This document shows positions 44,452 through 56,397 of a DNA stretch of 64,000 nucleotides, one piece after another. The position numbers and the translations under genes were made by a program. The DNA comes from Kingdonia uniflora (taxonomy: Eukaryota; Streptophyta; Magnoliopsida; Ranunculales; Circaeasteraceae). The notes below the pieces were generated by a model. It ran no database searches. It worked only from the letters and a program-made list of their open reading frames with translations, and was not told where the DNA came from. The stretch covers positions 1,116,001-1,180,000 of the forward strand of contig JACGCM010002238.1 of NCBI GenBank assembly GCA_014058105.1, written 5' to 3'. Each line of letters opens with the position of its first letter. Positions within the stretch are counted from its first letter, which is position 1.

Positions 44452-44706
44452 CTATTTTCTTGTCAGCGACCTCTTTTCTGTATCTACAGGAGCAACCTTA
44501 TTATAGACATGCTCCTCTTCTACACCTTCAGTAGTAAGATTACCGCCCTCTGTCCCTTGGGTCACCACAGCAATTGAAGGAGATGCTTCTGGCACCAGCT
44601 TTTTCAGCCTCTGCAACTTCTGCCCCAAGCTCGTACTTTTTGGCTTAAGCGGAGGGAGACCAGTCAGGTCACCTAGAGGAAGACGGGCCTTCTTCTTTTC
44701 AACCAT
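44452..44706 (-). CDS. Lys/Pro-rich segment of the Tat antisense gene
   Basis: 84 codons beginning MVEKKKARLPLGDLTGLPPL, a basic, Pro-rich, low-complexity stretch. Similar basic linkers follow the N-terminal domain in plant Transposase_28-type proteins; this is an inference from general form. Confidence 0.4.
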   Translation of the reverse strand: MVEKKKARLPLGDLTGLPPLKPKSTSLGQKLQRLKKLVPEASPSIAVVTQGTEGGNLTTEGVEEEHVYNKVAPVDTEKRSLTRK

Positions 44707-44979
44707 AACTCAATTCTTGTGAGCTCATTGCACTTTGGGTACTCTGGAATCTACCCTTTTGCCCATACGGATACCTAACTCACCAAGTACTTACTTTAAC
44801 TCGACCTACTCACGGGTTACGCAGTTGAACAAACTGGTGTTATCAAGAAGAGATTTGGGATCAGGACCTGACAAACAAAAACAAGGAAATGGTTAGCAGC
44901 TTGAAGGCAAACTGGTGGTTTAGTCAAGTTAGTAGGCGTGACTTACTCGGATTCAAATACTTATGGTTCAAGATGAGCA

Positions 44980-45743
44980 CTAGTTCATCTGAAACCTGCA
45001 TATAATTTCCCCTACCCATACAAGGTGAACGTTCCATGGTCTACCCGCAGACTCGAAGTCAAAAAAAGTTGGTCTAAAAGAGTCATTATACAGGTAACCG
45101 CTATTACGACTTTGACATACTTTAGTTTGTAAAATTTCAACAGGTCGTCTGCTACGAACTACTTTGTAGTTACGTTCTTTTTCCACCTATCATTTAGTGC
45201 CCCACACACCCTCATTATCTCAAATACATTCCCATTTAATTGGCCAGGGTAACACTGCAATATATTCATAACCACCTTTTGAAAGATGGTAAGAGGAATC
45301 CTAAGGCTATATACGACCTGGTTCAAATAACATAAAAACCTATCGTTCGGGTCTGCCATCCCCGCCCCATCCAGACAGGGAACTTGGTAGTATACCCATT
45401 CCTTCCATTATTCTGGTACATAAGTCCTAAACCACCGATCTTGTTCCATCACATAATTTCCCCGCTCTCCTTTTAACTTCTTCTTATATTTCAAAAATTA
45501 TTTCTCTACATCTACTCCTCCAGGATATATGTAGAATGATTTATCTTTCACCTTTGTATCATCTTCCTCTACAACTTTATTTACTTCACTGAATTCTCTA
45601 ACCTTTACACCTATAGTCACTTCAACCCTATTTACAGTCTCATCCATGCTACTACAATCGTCCTCCCTACCTGACTATAATGTTTCATCTGAACTAGATG
45701 ATACTACAAATTTATTCGTGGGCTTTATGTTTTTTGAACGCAT
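44980..45743 (-). pseudogene. N-terminal domain of the Tat antisense gene, decayed
   Basis: ATG at 45743. One frame runs to 45159 with three in-frame stops (45677, 45500, and one near 45405). It includes FLCYLNQVVYSLRIPLTIFQ and CYPGQLNGNVFEIMRVCGAL. The run 'sequential hydrophobics, PLT-F, PGQLNGN-F-IMR' resembles the conserved core of the plant Transposase_28-like domain. A shifted frame (45186-44980) continues with NDSFRPTFFDFESAGRPWNV. The gene is therefore dead in this copy. Confidence 0.5.
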
Positions 45744-48061
45744 ATTGGACCTACAGGTACACACAATCTTTTATTATTTTCTCTATATTACATGTTATAT
45801 CATACATACAGCAGAAGCAACCCCACTCATAGTCTTTACCCAGTCAAGGCATTTATTTTTAAACTTTACAAAAATAATAAAAAATTATTTTTAACTTTCC
45901 CTCTTCTTCTCTAAAAACAATTTTCTATATCTAGATTTTGTTTCCATATCCAAAGCTTGTGCAAAACAGTAAAAATATAGGCAAACAATCAGTTTTTAGT
46001 CCCTACATTCTCAAATTTGATATCCCCAAATCAACCTCATACAAAGGCGATGAACATACAGCATCATATACAGAGTACTAGACAATACAATCAAAACAGA
46101 AGAACAAATTATTAACCTGTACGAGAAGACCCACAATCTTCTGCTTCACCAACATGTTTTACAGAGATTAACCGCTCGCATTATTTATCCAGCAATTTTC
46201 CCTCACCAGACGAAGCTTTCTTTACCAAATTATACACATAACTCAAACGCTTCTTCTCTCTAGACACACTGGTTACGCCACTTTTTCTCTCTCTATAACT
46301 GTTAATAATTTATGAGGGAGAAAGAGAGATGACTTGTTATACTCTCCCTCGGTTTATAGAGAGAGAGAGAGATGACACGTGTCGTTCACCCCTACTGCCT
46401 CTACAAACGTATTTTTTTGTCTCACAGCATCATCATGACTTTTGTGATAACGTTTACTGTCTTCACGTCTGTCTCTACCTTCTGCCATTAAAAAAATTTG
46501 TCTCTCTTTCCCAAAATAATATACACGATCAATCACCTTGCTTTTATACTCAACCAAGATCGTACTATAATATACGCCATTCCTAAAATAGCTCAATATT
46601 CAAAATTCAAAACTATCTGTACAGCTATTAAAATTAGACAGCTGTAATCCACAATATTTGCCACATGAACAATTTAGCAAAAGTATTGATCTTCTTTTAG
46701 TTCGTAGATTCAATCTACATTATTCTACATTCAACAGATAATAAAAAATAAAATACTGGAACCAAATTACTTATTTATTTTGAGCTCTCAAAGTTTGAGC
46801 TTACAATCACATATAGTTACATTTAAAGCAGCCCGATGATTAACTACACCACATGGTATTATCTTCCCTCCTGCTGCTCTCTCATCTCCTTCAGCAAGTT
46901 TGTCCCGTGCGATCTCTCAAACAACTTCTTCTCGCAAAGTTGTATCCAGCAGAAACTCATGGAACACATCACACCAGAAAAAGCAGTCATACTATGCACA
47001 TTTTCCTTTATCATCTAGCCCGCCTATTTTCAACGGCCACTCTGGTAATACAACATTATAAGGTAGTAGGCAAAAGTACCGCTCACTAAGTTCAGCCACT
47101 TTGATATTCAACCTACCTTCTGCTGCATTACAATTACACTAAGAACGTATCCTCACCATGGTCACTTAAAATTAATCGTCAATAAGCTTTTCTTGCAGAA
47201 GATACAAAGCATAACAGATAAGGATCACTACTTTATATAGCCAGCATGAAGATCTATTAGCACCATCAAAATTGCATCCCTAACAGATTTTGATGAAGGA
47301 TATATTTTACAATAACAAATTGTCATAAACAAGACTATCAACAGAAATCCAAAAATATTTTGATAGCTCCTACTTTTCATTTTACGAAGTATCTCCTTAG
47401 ATCTTATTCGCATAGATAACATATCCTCAAAGATGGAGTTCACAAAGAATATTCAAGTACCTCCATCAGTGGCTCAGAAAAAGCACCTATAGACATATAT
47501 CATTTACCTACCTGCATCAAGACGTTTTTCAGTTATTTCAAAATAACAGCTCATGCACATACCAGTCTTCTCTCAAATAAGTACAATTATCCTAGTCACT
47601 TGTTTGCTTGCATTCACCAAATGCCCTCATTATATTTTCAGACTCCCCTTTTTTCAACCTCATTTCCCAGTATCCCCACTAATAAAAATCCCAAGTTCAT
47701 CCTAGTTTGATTTGTTCAGGACTATCCTACCACAACTCGATGTGTGCTAGTTCACACCACCTTAAACTCTTTTAGTTCAACACATATGTTTGCCATACTT
47801 CAGCAGATGAGAAAAATTCCTTTTCACCATTTTTTACTTCCTCACATTTTAATTCAAGCTCAAGTTACTCAGTTCGCAACCTTTCTTATCAAATGACAGT
47901 TTACAAGTAGGCTAGGCATATAACATTCAGTTCGAAACAAAATAAAAAATTGGAAGAACGCGAAATTTTCATTAGCTCGAGTATTTCTTACATCTCAGAA
48001 TTACAGAAGCGTTTTGCACACTACATTACATTAATCCATAGCTTAAAACTCTTCTTCATGA
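45744..48061. other. region between antisense gene start and LTR antisense ORF
   Basis: AT-rich sequence with only short unsupported ORFs. A purine run GAGGGAGAAAGAGAGA (46314-46329) followed by TG is a candidate polypurine tract and LTR start, which would make the LTR 46330-49613 (about 3.3 kb). This is not confirmed because the matching 5' LTR is absent. Confidence 0.3.
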
Positions 48062-48667
48062 AATGAAAATAGCAGTGACAGAGTCTGAAGATGAAAAATA
48101 GAAGCATGCTTCCAAACTCTGATCCCCTGCAAGAATGGTACAGGCAATCCAGGAACTGGAAATCGCTGAGGAAGCTACAGTGTCTGTGCTTAATCCAACC
48201 TTCAACAGAAGGATCTTTTTCCCAACAAGAGACGATGATTGTGCAGAAGAAAAAATTCCTTCACCACCGTCTCTTCCTCTATAACCCCCACCACCCCGAG
48301 TAACAGAGAAAGAAGCAGGGTCCTATTTCTCATATAGAACTCACTCACTAGCAGGGTACCGATGATACTCCCTAGGACGAATGCCTGCCACTTCATGTTT
48401 AGTTGTAACAGTTTCCTCCGCCAACAGACACAACCCATTCCTATGCTCCTCCGATGTCAACAGATAGTGAAACTATACCATTTGATGATGATCATTCTCT
48501 GCCTCTACCACCTCTTCGTATATCATACTGTGAAAGGTAGGAGACACGGGAATTGGCGTAGGCAGACTCAAGGACTGATTCCCAAAGTATCTGAAGAAAA
48601 ATTCTTCTACTTTCGCAAGAATCCTTACCTCCCGAGATTGTTATCTAGTGGTTACCATCCTCTCAAC
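48062..48667 (-). pseudogene. decayed antisense LTR ORF (MVTTR..FGNQSL), relative of 2545-2847
   Basis: From ATG at about 48655 the minus strand reads MVTTR, a stop, then EVRILAKVEEFFFRYFGNQS and PTPIPVSPTFHSM. Spacing matches MVKTRS, KYFGDQSL and LVPPTYQGM of the left element. After frameshifts, a Gly/Arg-rich stretch (GGGGYRGRDGGEG) parallels the Gly-rich tail there. DNA around the 3' end also aligns (GATGAAAAATAGAAGCATG vs GATGGAAATGTAGAAGCAG). It is broken by stops and shifts. Confidence 0.5.
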
Positions 48668-49239
48668 ATAAGGAAGGATATAAACCATAATAGAAAGATT
48701 ACAATAAACAGAAGGCAAAGTTCAGAGAATCACTTGGTTAATCACAACTGTAACAGCAAACCATAATACTATTTATACTGCAATCAACATTAAAGACGAC
48801 TTTCCAAATTCCCAATGTCAGAAGGAATTTCCATCGAATAATATTAACAAGAACCATTGGTTCTAGGAAACCCAACAGCTATAACTGATATTCATGAAGA
48901 CGCATTGGAAATGGCTCCCCGATATTAATTACAGTATTAATGAAGCTTCTTAACCAGCACCACTCGACCATATTGGTTCTCGTACTATAGGCTGAGAAGG
49001 GGCGGTTCTAGTGGTTTATTCCGTATATCGAACTCAAGTTTCATCTTCGACCATCATACGACCACTCAACCTTGCCATCATACACGTAATATATTTATGG
49101 CATATTACGAAGCAGCCAGAGTTCTAGTCATCATTTTTGACCTCTACAATAACAGTTTGAGTCAACAAACACTCCGTCATTATTGAAGCCGTTACAAAAC
49201 AGCAAGATCAGACCGTTACTCAATTGGTTTAAAGACTAT

Positions 49240-49294
<55 letters not shown>

Positions 49295-49613
49295 ACGTCC
49301 ATCATTAAGAGTAATAATGGTAATCAAACGGTCATATTATAATACCTATAAATAAAACCATAGAATTCCAAATGAAGGACGAATGAATTCTCACTCAATA
49401 CTCTATACTAAAATACTCAAAGTATTCTTTGTAATATCTAACAACTATCAATACATTTTTCTTTCTAAATCCTCAAGAGAGGTCATTGTTTTTAACCTAT
49501 TCAAAGGTTTTTTACGCTAAACTTTGTACTAGTATTCCTTTATTATTAATCTAAATGCTCTGATTATCCTTGGCATAATGACTAAGTTTGAAATACGAAA
49601 TTAGGCTATTACA
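48668..49613 (+). repeat. 3' part of the Tat-like LTR, with (TA)n
   Basis: Contains a (TA)n microsatellite (about 49244-49291), a plus-oriented TATA (CCTATAAATAAAACC near 49343), and a terminal block matching the LTR end at 3801 (AGGTTTTTTACGCTAAACTT .. ACGAAATTAGGCTATTACA). The shared end supports LTR identity and plus orientation of both elements. Confidence 0.6.
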
Positions 49614-51152
49614 AGTTCAGCATGTGGTTCTCTTGCCTCAGTGATGATATTGGTTTTTAAAGATCCCTACTAGCCCAATGTTGACTGAAAATGATCTGTT
49701 GAATATAGGTTTTAGTGTAGTTTTGTAGTTATTTTAGCTCTGATCTGGCACTTGATTTTCTTGCCAAATTGTCTCTAGTAGAGTAGAAAACCTGAAAATG
49801 AGGTAACAAGGCAATAATTAGATAAAAATAGTTTTAGGACTGCCAAAAATACCTGTAAAAGTGGCTTAAATTATGTACAAAAATATGCTTATCACTAAGC
49901 GAAGATGTGAATCGAATGGTAGAAAGTATAGATGGTTTAAAAAGAAGATAATCAAGAATGGGGAAAAATAATGATAGTTCATAGACGATAGTCCGTGTAG
50001 AAGTTTCGTTCGAGCTGGGGTCGTAGTAGTTTTGGGTGAGGTTGAGGTAACTTTAGTTCTTAATAGTTTTCTTGATCTCTTGAATACTATGTAAATCAAT
50101 GATGAGAGTGTTGTAAGGTTAAAGAGATCTCAAAGTATGATGAAATCTCTTGAGAGCTTGTAACAGTTACTTAGATTAATAGTGGATTTATTGGTGGGAG
50201 CGGATGTAGCCCTTCGGGGTGAACTACAGAAAATCTTGGTGTTGTGTGTGTGCTTTATTTGTATCTTATTTGTTGTTGTGATTGTATGTTATGCTTAACA
50301 GGTGTAAGCTAATTGTCGTAGGGGGATGTATTCCGCTCGATTCCCCCTGACATGGTCTTTGATCTCATGTACTTGTATTACAGTAAAACGATGGTCCTTC
50401 TTTAAATGAGCACGGCCATATAACTTGCGGATTAATTGTTTGGAAAATTAATTTGTTTAATTTATTGTTTGGTGTATCCAAATAAATAAATGTGATCACC
50501 AGAAGTCTCCTATTTCGGAGACGTCTGACTCATCAATCATCTCATCTAAGTTCTTTCCATAAAACAAATGTTTTGCTTGGGAAGTGAAATTGATTGTTGC
50601 ACACGTTCCTTCTCTTATGGAAAACCATAGAAAAAGTACATGGAGGCCTTGCTTGTTACCTGAAATCATTATGCTTCACAAATCTTTATTTTATTTTTTA
50701 TTTATTTTGAAAAATGAGCTGGGGCCCATGATAAATCCAAGCACAAAACTTCAATAGAGAAATTTTATACCAAGGATCCTAAAATAGAAATACCATAAAA
50801 ACAATGATTGGGCTACAAAGTGTATACGAGCCATTTATGTATTTAAATATCTTTCCTTAATTTGGAAATTTGAAAAATCAAGTTAACCAAAGTTAACTGA
50901 ATGAGTTAAAGAGGACATATGTTTAATGGATTCTCGGTCCTAAGCGCTTAGGACCAAACTTTTTCACCATAAATAACCACTAATTAGACGAATCTACAAA
51001 CTAATCAACTGAGCCAACTGCAAGCATGCTCACCACAAGTCATAGCTCCAAAAAAACATTCGATCATGCAAACTTCCAGAAAGACCCTAAATGAATGCAA
51101 AGCCCCACTGCAAACAACAACAAAAGACTAAACCCAAACCAAGTGAGAAAAC
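49614..51152. other. non-genic spacer
   Basis: No supported gene. An A/T-rich tract TTTATTTTATTTTTTATTTA (about 50687-50707) could, on the minus strand, be the poly(A) tail of the LINE whose RNase H tail ends at 57350. The copia at 51153-57170 would then have inserted into that LINE's 3' UTR. Otherwise nothing is recognised. Confidence 0.4.
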
Positions 51153-51928
51153 TGTTGGGTTTATATCTTTAAAACACTTTATGGCTTCTTTAGTCCCACA
51201 TTGCTTGGGAAAGTAGTTTGTTTTCTTGATATAACCTAGATTTTTTATTCCCTATGTTGGGCGGGGGCGGGCCGAAAAATGAGTCTATTCGATCTCGATT
51301 TGGATCAATTCGAACCGAGTCCATTCGACCTGGAGTTCCCAGAAGAACAATTCGCACCGAGCCTATTTCGACCTGAAGTTCTCAAAAGACCAATTTGAAC
51401 TAAGTTTATTCGAACTAAATTTTATCTTTTTTTGAATTTCTCAAACGTAACGTGTTAACTATTTCGTAATTAAGTCTTACACGTTTCACTTCTGTTTCAA
51501 ACGTTTTTGATGATGTGTCATACCATTAACTCTTGTTACCATTTTGAACTTGCTCTATATAAAGAGAAACTGTGCCCCAGTCTTATCATCCATCAAACAC
51601 AGTTTTTCTCCTCTCTTCGATATAATCATGGGTCTAGAATTCAAGTAAAATAGTTGAAAGTGCAAATCATTTGAAGGTCTTTCTTCCTTGCATGAGAAGT
51701 TCCTACTCTGCTGTTTCATCCTGGAGGCAACGCATCAATCAAACTGTTTGTAATGGGCAGTGTGGCAAAAAATGTCTTAAAGATAGAGACCTAGTCCTCG
51801 ACTCAGCATTTCCTGATTATCACTTCAATACCTCCAGTTCGTGTTGCTATTGATGTTATTCTAAGTTCTATGAATCTTTACTTTCAGTAACTGCTATAGA
51901 GATAAGAAAAGTATAATTTTTCTAAACA
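51153..51928 (+). repeat. 5' LTR of the plus-strand copia
   Basis: 776 bp, starting TGTTGGGTTTATATC. The U3 has repeated TTCGA-type motifs (51290-51420), the TATA box CTATATAAAG is at 51555-51564, and the end is ..TTTTTCTAAACA. The small ORF 51671-51853 is repeated in the other LTR only because the LTRs are copies. Confidence 0.93.
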
Positions 51929-51953
51929 ATTTTAAGACGCTTTAGTATCTGCT
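51929..51953 (+). other. leader with degenerate primer-binding site
   Basis: Only 25 nt separate the LTR from the gag ATG. TTAGTATCTGCT (51941-51952) shares about half its positions with TGGTATCAGAGC, so the site is either decayed or for another tRNA. Confidence 0.35.
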
Positions 51954-52850
51954 ATGAACGGAGATAGTGATGTCCGATCTATCTTCACCGACAACAACAA
52001 ACCTTTCAAATTTGAAGGTCTGAACTTTCGTCGGTGGAAACATAAAATGATTTTTTATTTAACCACTAAGAAAGTAGCTGAGTCGTGTATCTCTACGAAG
52101 CCTAAGGAAGTCGGACCCGTATCCCCTGAATCGGCCTTGACCGTAGAGAAATGGACTGCAGATGATTTTCTTTGTAAGAATTTCATCCTGAATAAACTTA
52201 GTGATGACCTGTATAATTTCTACTATGTGTTGGAATCTACTATGGAAATTTTGGATACTCTCCAAGAAAAGTATGATACGGAGGAGGCTGGGTCGAAAAA
52301 GTATGCGAGCCGCTACATGAATTTTAAGATGTATGACGATAAGTCAGTCATAACCTAGTCTCACGAACTCCAAATGGTAGCTCATGAGATTATTCATGAG
52401 GGTATCAAATTAAATAAACAATTCCAGGTTGCTGTCCTCATAGACAAGTTACCTCCGGCCTAGAATAAGTTTAAAAATACCCTTTGACATAAGTCAAAAG
52501 AGTTTTCTATGGAGAGCCTTATTGTGCACCTCCGTATCGAGGAAGAAGCTGGAAAACAAGATGGTAATGAAGAAGTTCTGTTTGTGTCAAATCATAACAA
52601 GAACAAGATCACCTATACTTCTCTGAAGCCGGCGAAAAAGGGTATGAAAAACCAGTCCCGCAAACCAAACAAGAACCTTGGTTCGAACAACTCTGTACCT
52701 ACCTCAAAAACAAACAAGCAAGAAGCCGTCCAGCTTATTTGTTATAACTGTAGTCGACCAGACACATGGCTCGGGACTGCCGTATTAAGCCGAAACCTGT
52801 AAAGGTTTATTTAACCGAGCATGTGTCTAAAAAACCTCTGGTTGCTATGA
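51954..52850 (+). pseudogene. copia gag with zinc knuckle
   Basis: ATG at 51954 starts a gag with FEGLNFRRWKHKMIFYLTTK and VEKWTADDFLCKNFILNKLS, typical of the copia UBN2/gag domain. Stops occur at 52356 and about 52460-52490. The frame resumes with MESLIVHLRIEEEA and basic sequence. A CCHC knuckle is split by a frameshift: CYNCSRP in one frame, HMARDC in the next. The knuckle packages RNA. Confidence 0.85.
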
Positions 52851-53240
52851 TATCTGAGGTTAATATGGTAAGTGGCTTAAAAGGATGATGGATGGACTCT
52901 GGTGCTACCCGCCACATCTGTTATAATAAGGAGTTGTATAAAACTTATGTTGAAGCTAAGGGCATGAACGTGTTGCTGGGGGATACCCACACCATAGAGG
53001 TTGCTGAAACTGGAGACATTGAGCTAAAGTTTACCTCTTGGAGGACTCATTCTGAAGGATGTGCTCCATACCCCTCAAATGAGGAAGAATTTTGTATCTG
53101 CTTTTCTCCTAAACAAGGCTGGGTTTACGCAAAATATTAGAGGTGACGTTTATACGATCACCAATAATGGAAAATTTATGGGTAAGGGTTATGCGTGTGA
53201 TTCTATGTTTAAGCTTAGCATTGATATGATTAATAAATAA
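52851..53240 (+). pseudogene. copia protease and downstream linker
   Basis: WMDSGATRHICYNKELY is the aspartic protease site (DSGA form common in plant copia), followed by MNVLLGDTHTIEVAETGDIE. A frameshift near 53036 precedes LLNKAGFTQNIRGDVYTITN. A stop lies just before the protease (52888-52890) and another near 53239. Confidence 0.85.
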
Positions 53241-53255
53241 TCTTCTTCTTACTCT

Positions 53256-54071
53256 GTGTGTACTTTTAGTGTTTGGCATAGTAGGCTTTGGCATGTTAAC
53301 AAGAAGCTCATTAAGAGTATGTATAACCTTAGTTTGATTCTGAAATTCCCTTTGAACAGTTTTGAGAAATGTGAATATTGCTCTCAAGCAAAGATCACTA
53401 AGACCCCTCAAAAATCTGTACAAAGAGAATCTGGAACCTTTGACCTTATACACTCTAACATTTGTGAATTAGAAGGGATCTTGACAAGGAACGGGAAACG
53501 TTATTTTATAACTTTTATTGATGACCATTATAATTACACTTATGTATATCTTATGACTCACAAGAGCGAAGATCTAATCATTTTTAAGATTTTCCTTGCT
53601 GAAATTCAGACTCAATTTGGAAAGAAAATAAAACATTTTTAGAGTGACAGAGGAGCTGAATATGACTTTGGGACATTACACGAGCTATATCAGTCCACAG
53701 GTATTATTCACGGGACCACAACTCCTTATTCACCTGAGATGAACGGTAAGGCTGAACGTATGAACCGTACTTATGCAGAACTAGTAGTTGCTATAATGCT
53801 AAGCTCAGGAGCTGCTTCCCACTGGTGGGGAAAGATATTGGTAACTGTTTGTTATGTTTTAAAAAGAGTTCCTAACTCAAAGACTTTGATCACACCTTTA
53901 GAATTATGGAATGGCAGAAAACTGAATGTCTCATACTTTAGATTTTGGGGATGTTTAACATATGTCATGATACCTGATCCTAAAAGGTCAAAACTTGCTA
54001 TTCGTGCTTATAAATGTGTTTTCATTGGTTATGCAACTAACAGTAAAGCGTATAGATTTTATGACTTATAA
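53256..54071 (+). pseudogene. copia integrase with altered catalytic residue
   Basis: Pre-integrase zinc finger: VWHSRLWHVNKKLIKSM, then CEYCSQAK. In the core the first acidic position reads LIHSNICELEG, where the family has HSD, so Asp is replaced by Asn. After a TAG (53640-53642) the second motif SDRGAEYDF (D) and third NGKAERMNRT (E) are present. The C-terminal part is VPNSKTLITPLELWNGRKLN and WGCLTYVMIPDPKRSKL. It is enzymatically dead on two counts. Confidence 0.9.
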
Positions 54072-55850
54072 AAAAACTATTATTGAATCGGTTGACATTG
54101 ACTTTTATGAAGACAAGTTTCCTTTTATATATAGAGATAGTGGGGGTTCCTCATCTAGTTCTGTTTTACCTAGAATAAGAGAACCTAGCAATATGGAAAC
54201 TCAAGACATTACTACTTATGTTAGAAGGAGCAAGAAAGCTCGAGTAGAGAAGGACTTTGGTCCTGATTTTGAAGTATATACTCTAGAAGGAGGTCCGTCT
54301 ACCTTCAAAGAGGCTCTTACCTCCGTGATTCGGATGTTTAGCAGGATGCTATCAACAGTAAGATGGACTCTCTGGAGTTTAATAGAACTTGGGTTCTTTC
54401 TAATTTACCTCCTCGTTGCAAGGCAATTGGTTGTAAATGGATCCTTAAAAAGAAATTGAGATCTGATGGGTCAGTTGAGAAATACAAAGCTAGGCTTGTA
54501 GCTAAAGGATTTAGACAGAGAAAGAATATTGATTTCTTTGACACTTATTCTCCTGTTACTAGAATTACTTCGATTAGAGTATTACTTGTTACTGCTGTTG
54601 TACATAGCTTAGTAGTTCACCAAATGGACGTTAAAACTATTTTTTTAAACGGTGACTTGGATGAAGATATTTACATGGACCAAACTGAGGGATTTATCGC
54701 TCCTGATCAGGAACGTAAAGTCTACAAATTGGTGAAGTCTTTATATGGTCTCAAACAGGCACTAAAACAGTGGCATGAGAAATTTGATGATTTAGTCATC
54801 TTACATGGTTTTAAAATTAATGAAAGTGATAAATGCATTTATTACAAGGCTGTAGATAATGTTTTCACTATTATATGCTTATATGTGGATGTCTTGCTAA
54901 TTTTTGGATCTAACATCTCTGCTGTTAATGATGTCAAGGTTCTACTAAATCAAAATTTTGACATGAAGGATTTGGGAGAAGCTAGTGTAATCTTGGGAAT
55001 TAAGATTACTAGGACTGAAAGTGGTATAACTTTTGATCAATCTCATTACATTGAGAAAATCTTGAAATGGTATAACTACTATGATTGTAAACCCGCGTGC
55101 ACTTCTTACGACCCTAGTCAGAAGCTATTCTGGAATACTGGTAATAGTATTATACAAACTGAGTTTGCTAGTATCATTGGCAGCCTTCAGTATGCTACTA
55201 ATTGTACTAGGCCAGATATTCCGTACGCAGTGGGGATGTTATGTAGATTTACTAGTTGTCCTGGTATGAAGCATTGGTATGTTATTGAATGCGTCATGTG
55301 GTATCTTAAAAGAACCATGAACCTAGGAATACACTATGAACGATTTCCCGCAGTCCTAGAGGGATTTACCGATGCTGATTAGAGCATCCTATCTGAAGAC
55401 TCCAAGGCTAGCAGCAGTTATATCTTTAACATTGCTGGTAGGGCAGTTTCTTGGAGGTCCAAGAATCAAACTATTTTAACCCAATCTACGATTGAGTCAG
55501 AACTGATGGCACTATCTGCTAGCAGTGTGGAGGCAGATTGGTTGAGAAATCTTATGTCAGATATTCCTTTATGGGATAAGCCGTTACCAGCCATACTTAT
55601 CCATTGCGATAGTACTACAGCTATTGCAAAAGTACAAAATTGTTATTATAATGACAAAAAATGATAAATACGTCGTAAGAAAAGCACCGTAAGAGAAAAA
55701 CTCACTTTTGGGGCTGTCAGAGTAGATTTTGTTCGGTCAAAAGTGAACCTGTCTGATCCTTTGATAAAAGGGTTTGCTCGGGAGAAGGTGTGGAACACCT
55801 CGAAAGGGATGGGGCTAAAGCCTGTATATTTAGAATATCTGTGATGGTAA
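54072..55850 (+). pseudogene. copia reverse transcriptase and RNase H, YVDD lost
   Basis: After a degenerate hinge (frame 53995-54459), RT runs 54363-55382: GCKWILKKKLRSDGSVEKYK, KARLVAKGFRQRKNIDFF, VHQMDVKTIFLNGDLDEDIY and VKSLYGLKQALKQW. The catalytic box reads LYVDVLLIFG where YVDD is required. Then LGEASVILGIKITR and TRPDIPYAVGMLCRF. RNase H begins FTDAD and a TAG (55380-55382), then KASSSYIFNIAGRAVSWRSK, STIESELMALSASS and IHCDSTTAIAK, ending near 55845 (VRSKVNLSDPLIKGFARE). Confidence 0.9.
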
Positions 55851-56397
55851 CCCAACCTATAGACTAGAGATCCTAAGAAATAGGTTCAAAGGGAAAAACA
55901 AGTCATATGATAATTAAGAAGAATTGTGCATTTTTTTAAGAATGGGTAATTATTTCTAGTTCATCCCTATAAGAGCATGACATCGGGTATCGATTTAAGG
56001 TTGAGTTATTCTATAACTCTTAATGAGGGCTATACTATATGTGGAGTGGGGAACCTAGCTATAGGAGTACTCCTGATAGACTTACCTCGATGATTATGGA
56101 ATTGAGGCCGCTTCCTATGGGATCTTGGGAAAGTTCTCTAGAGCCTTCATTAAGAACTGGGATACTAGCGTATGGTCGTATAGCGTTGACATTTATTCTA
56201 GAACTTTGTACTATAAAATTTATGTGTAATGTACCTTAGATGTACCCTCCAGAATTAAAGTTCAAGTCGAATGTCTCTCTAATCTCTAGTACTTCAAAAT
56301 TATATTCACTATGTAAAGGTTCAAGTCGAAAGACGCCTCTATTTACACACTGCTTTAGATTTTTACTCGGATATGTTTTCTCGATATAGTGGGAGAT
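55851..56397 (+). other. copia 3' UTR and polypurine tract
   Basis: Non-coding segment related to 3802-4339. It ends GTGGGAGAT (56389-56397) directly before the 3' LTR TGTTGGG. The ORFs here are accidental. Confidence 0.8.

Larger units (their letters stand above)
38595..49613 (+). mobile_element. 3' half of a Tat-like Ty3/gypsy element with antisense gene
   Basis: The order is RNase H and integrase (plus), tandem repeats, a long minus-strand coiled-coil gene, then an LTR ending at 49613 with plus-oriented TATA. Extra ORFs between pol and the 3' LTR, often antisense, and 3' tandem repeats are known traits of the Tat lineage (for example Grande and Retand). The 5' half is missing: homology starts in mid RNase H at 38595. 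The element is old, with stops in both gene sets. Confidence 0.7.

Noticed and set aside
46354..46596. 80-codon minus ORF as another antisense gene exon
   Set aside because: No counterpart seen in the left element and low-complexity surroundings.
53109..53453. 114-codon minus ORF inside the copia integrase region
   Set aside because: Exact shadow of the plus-strand coding region.
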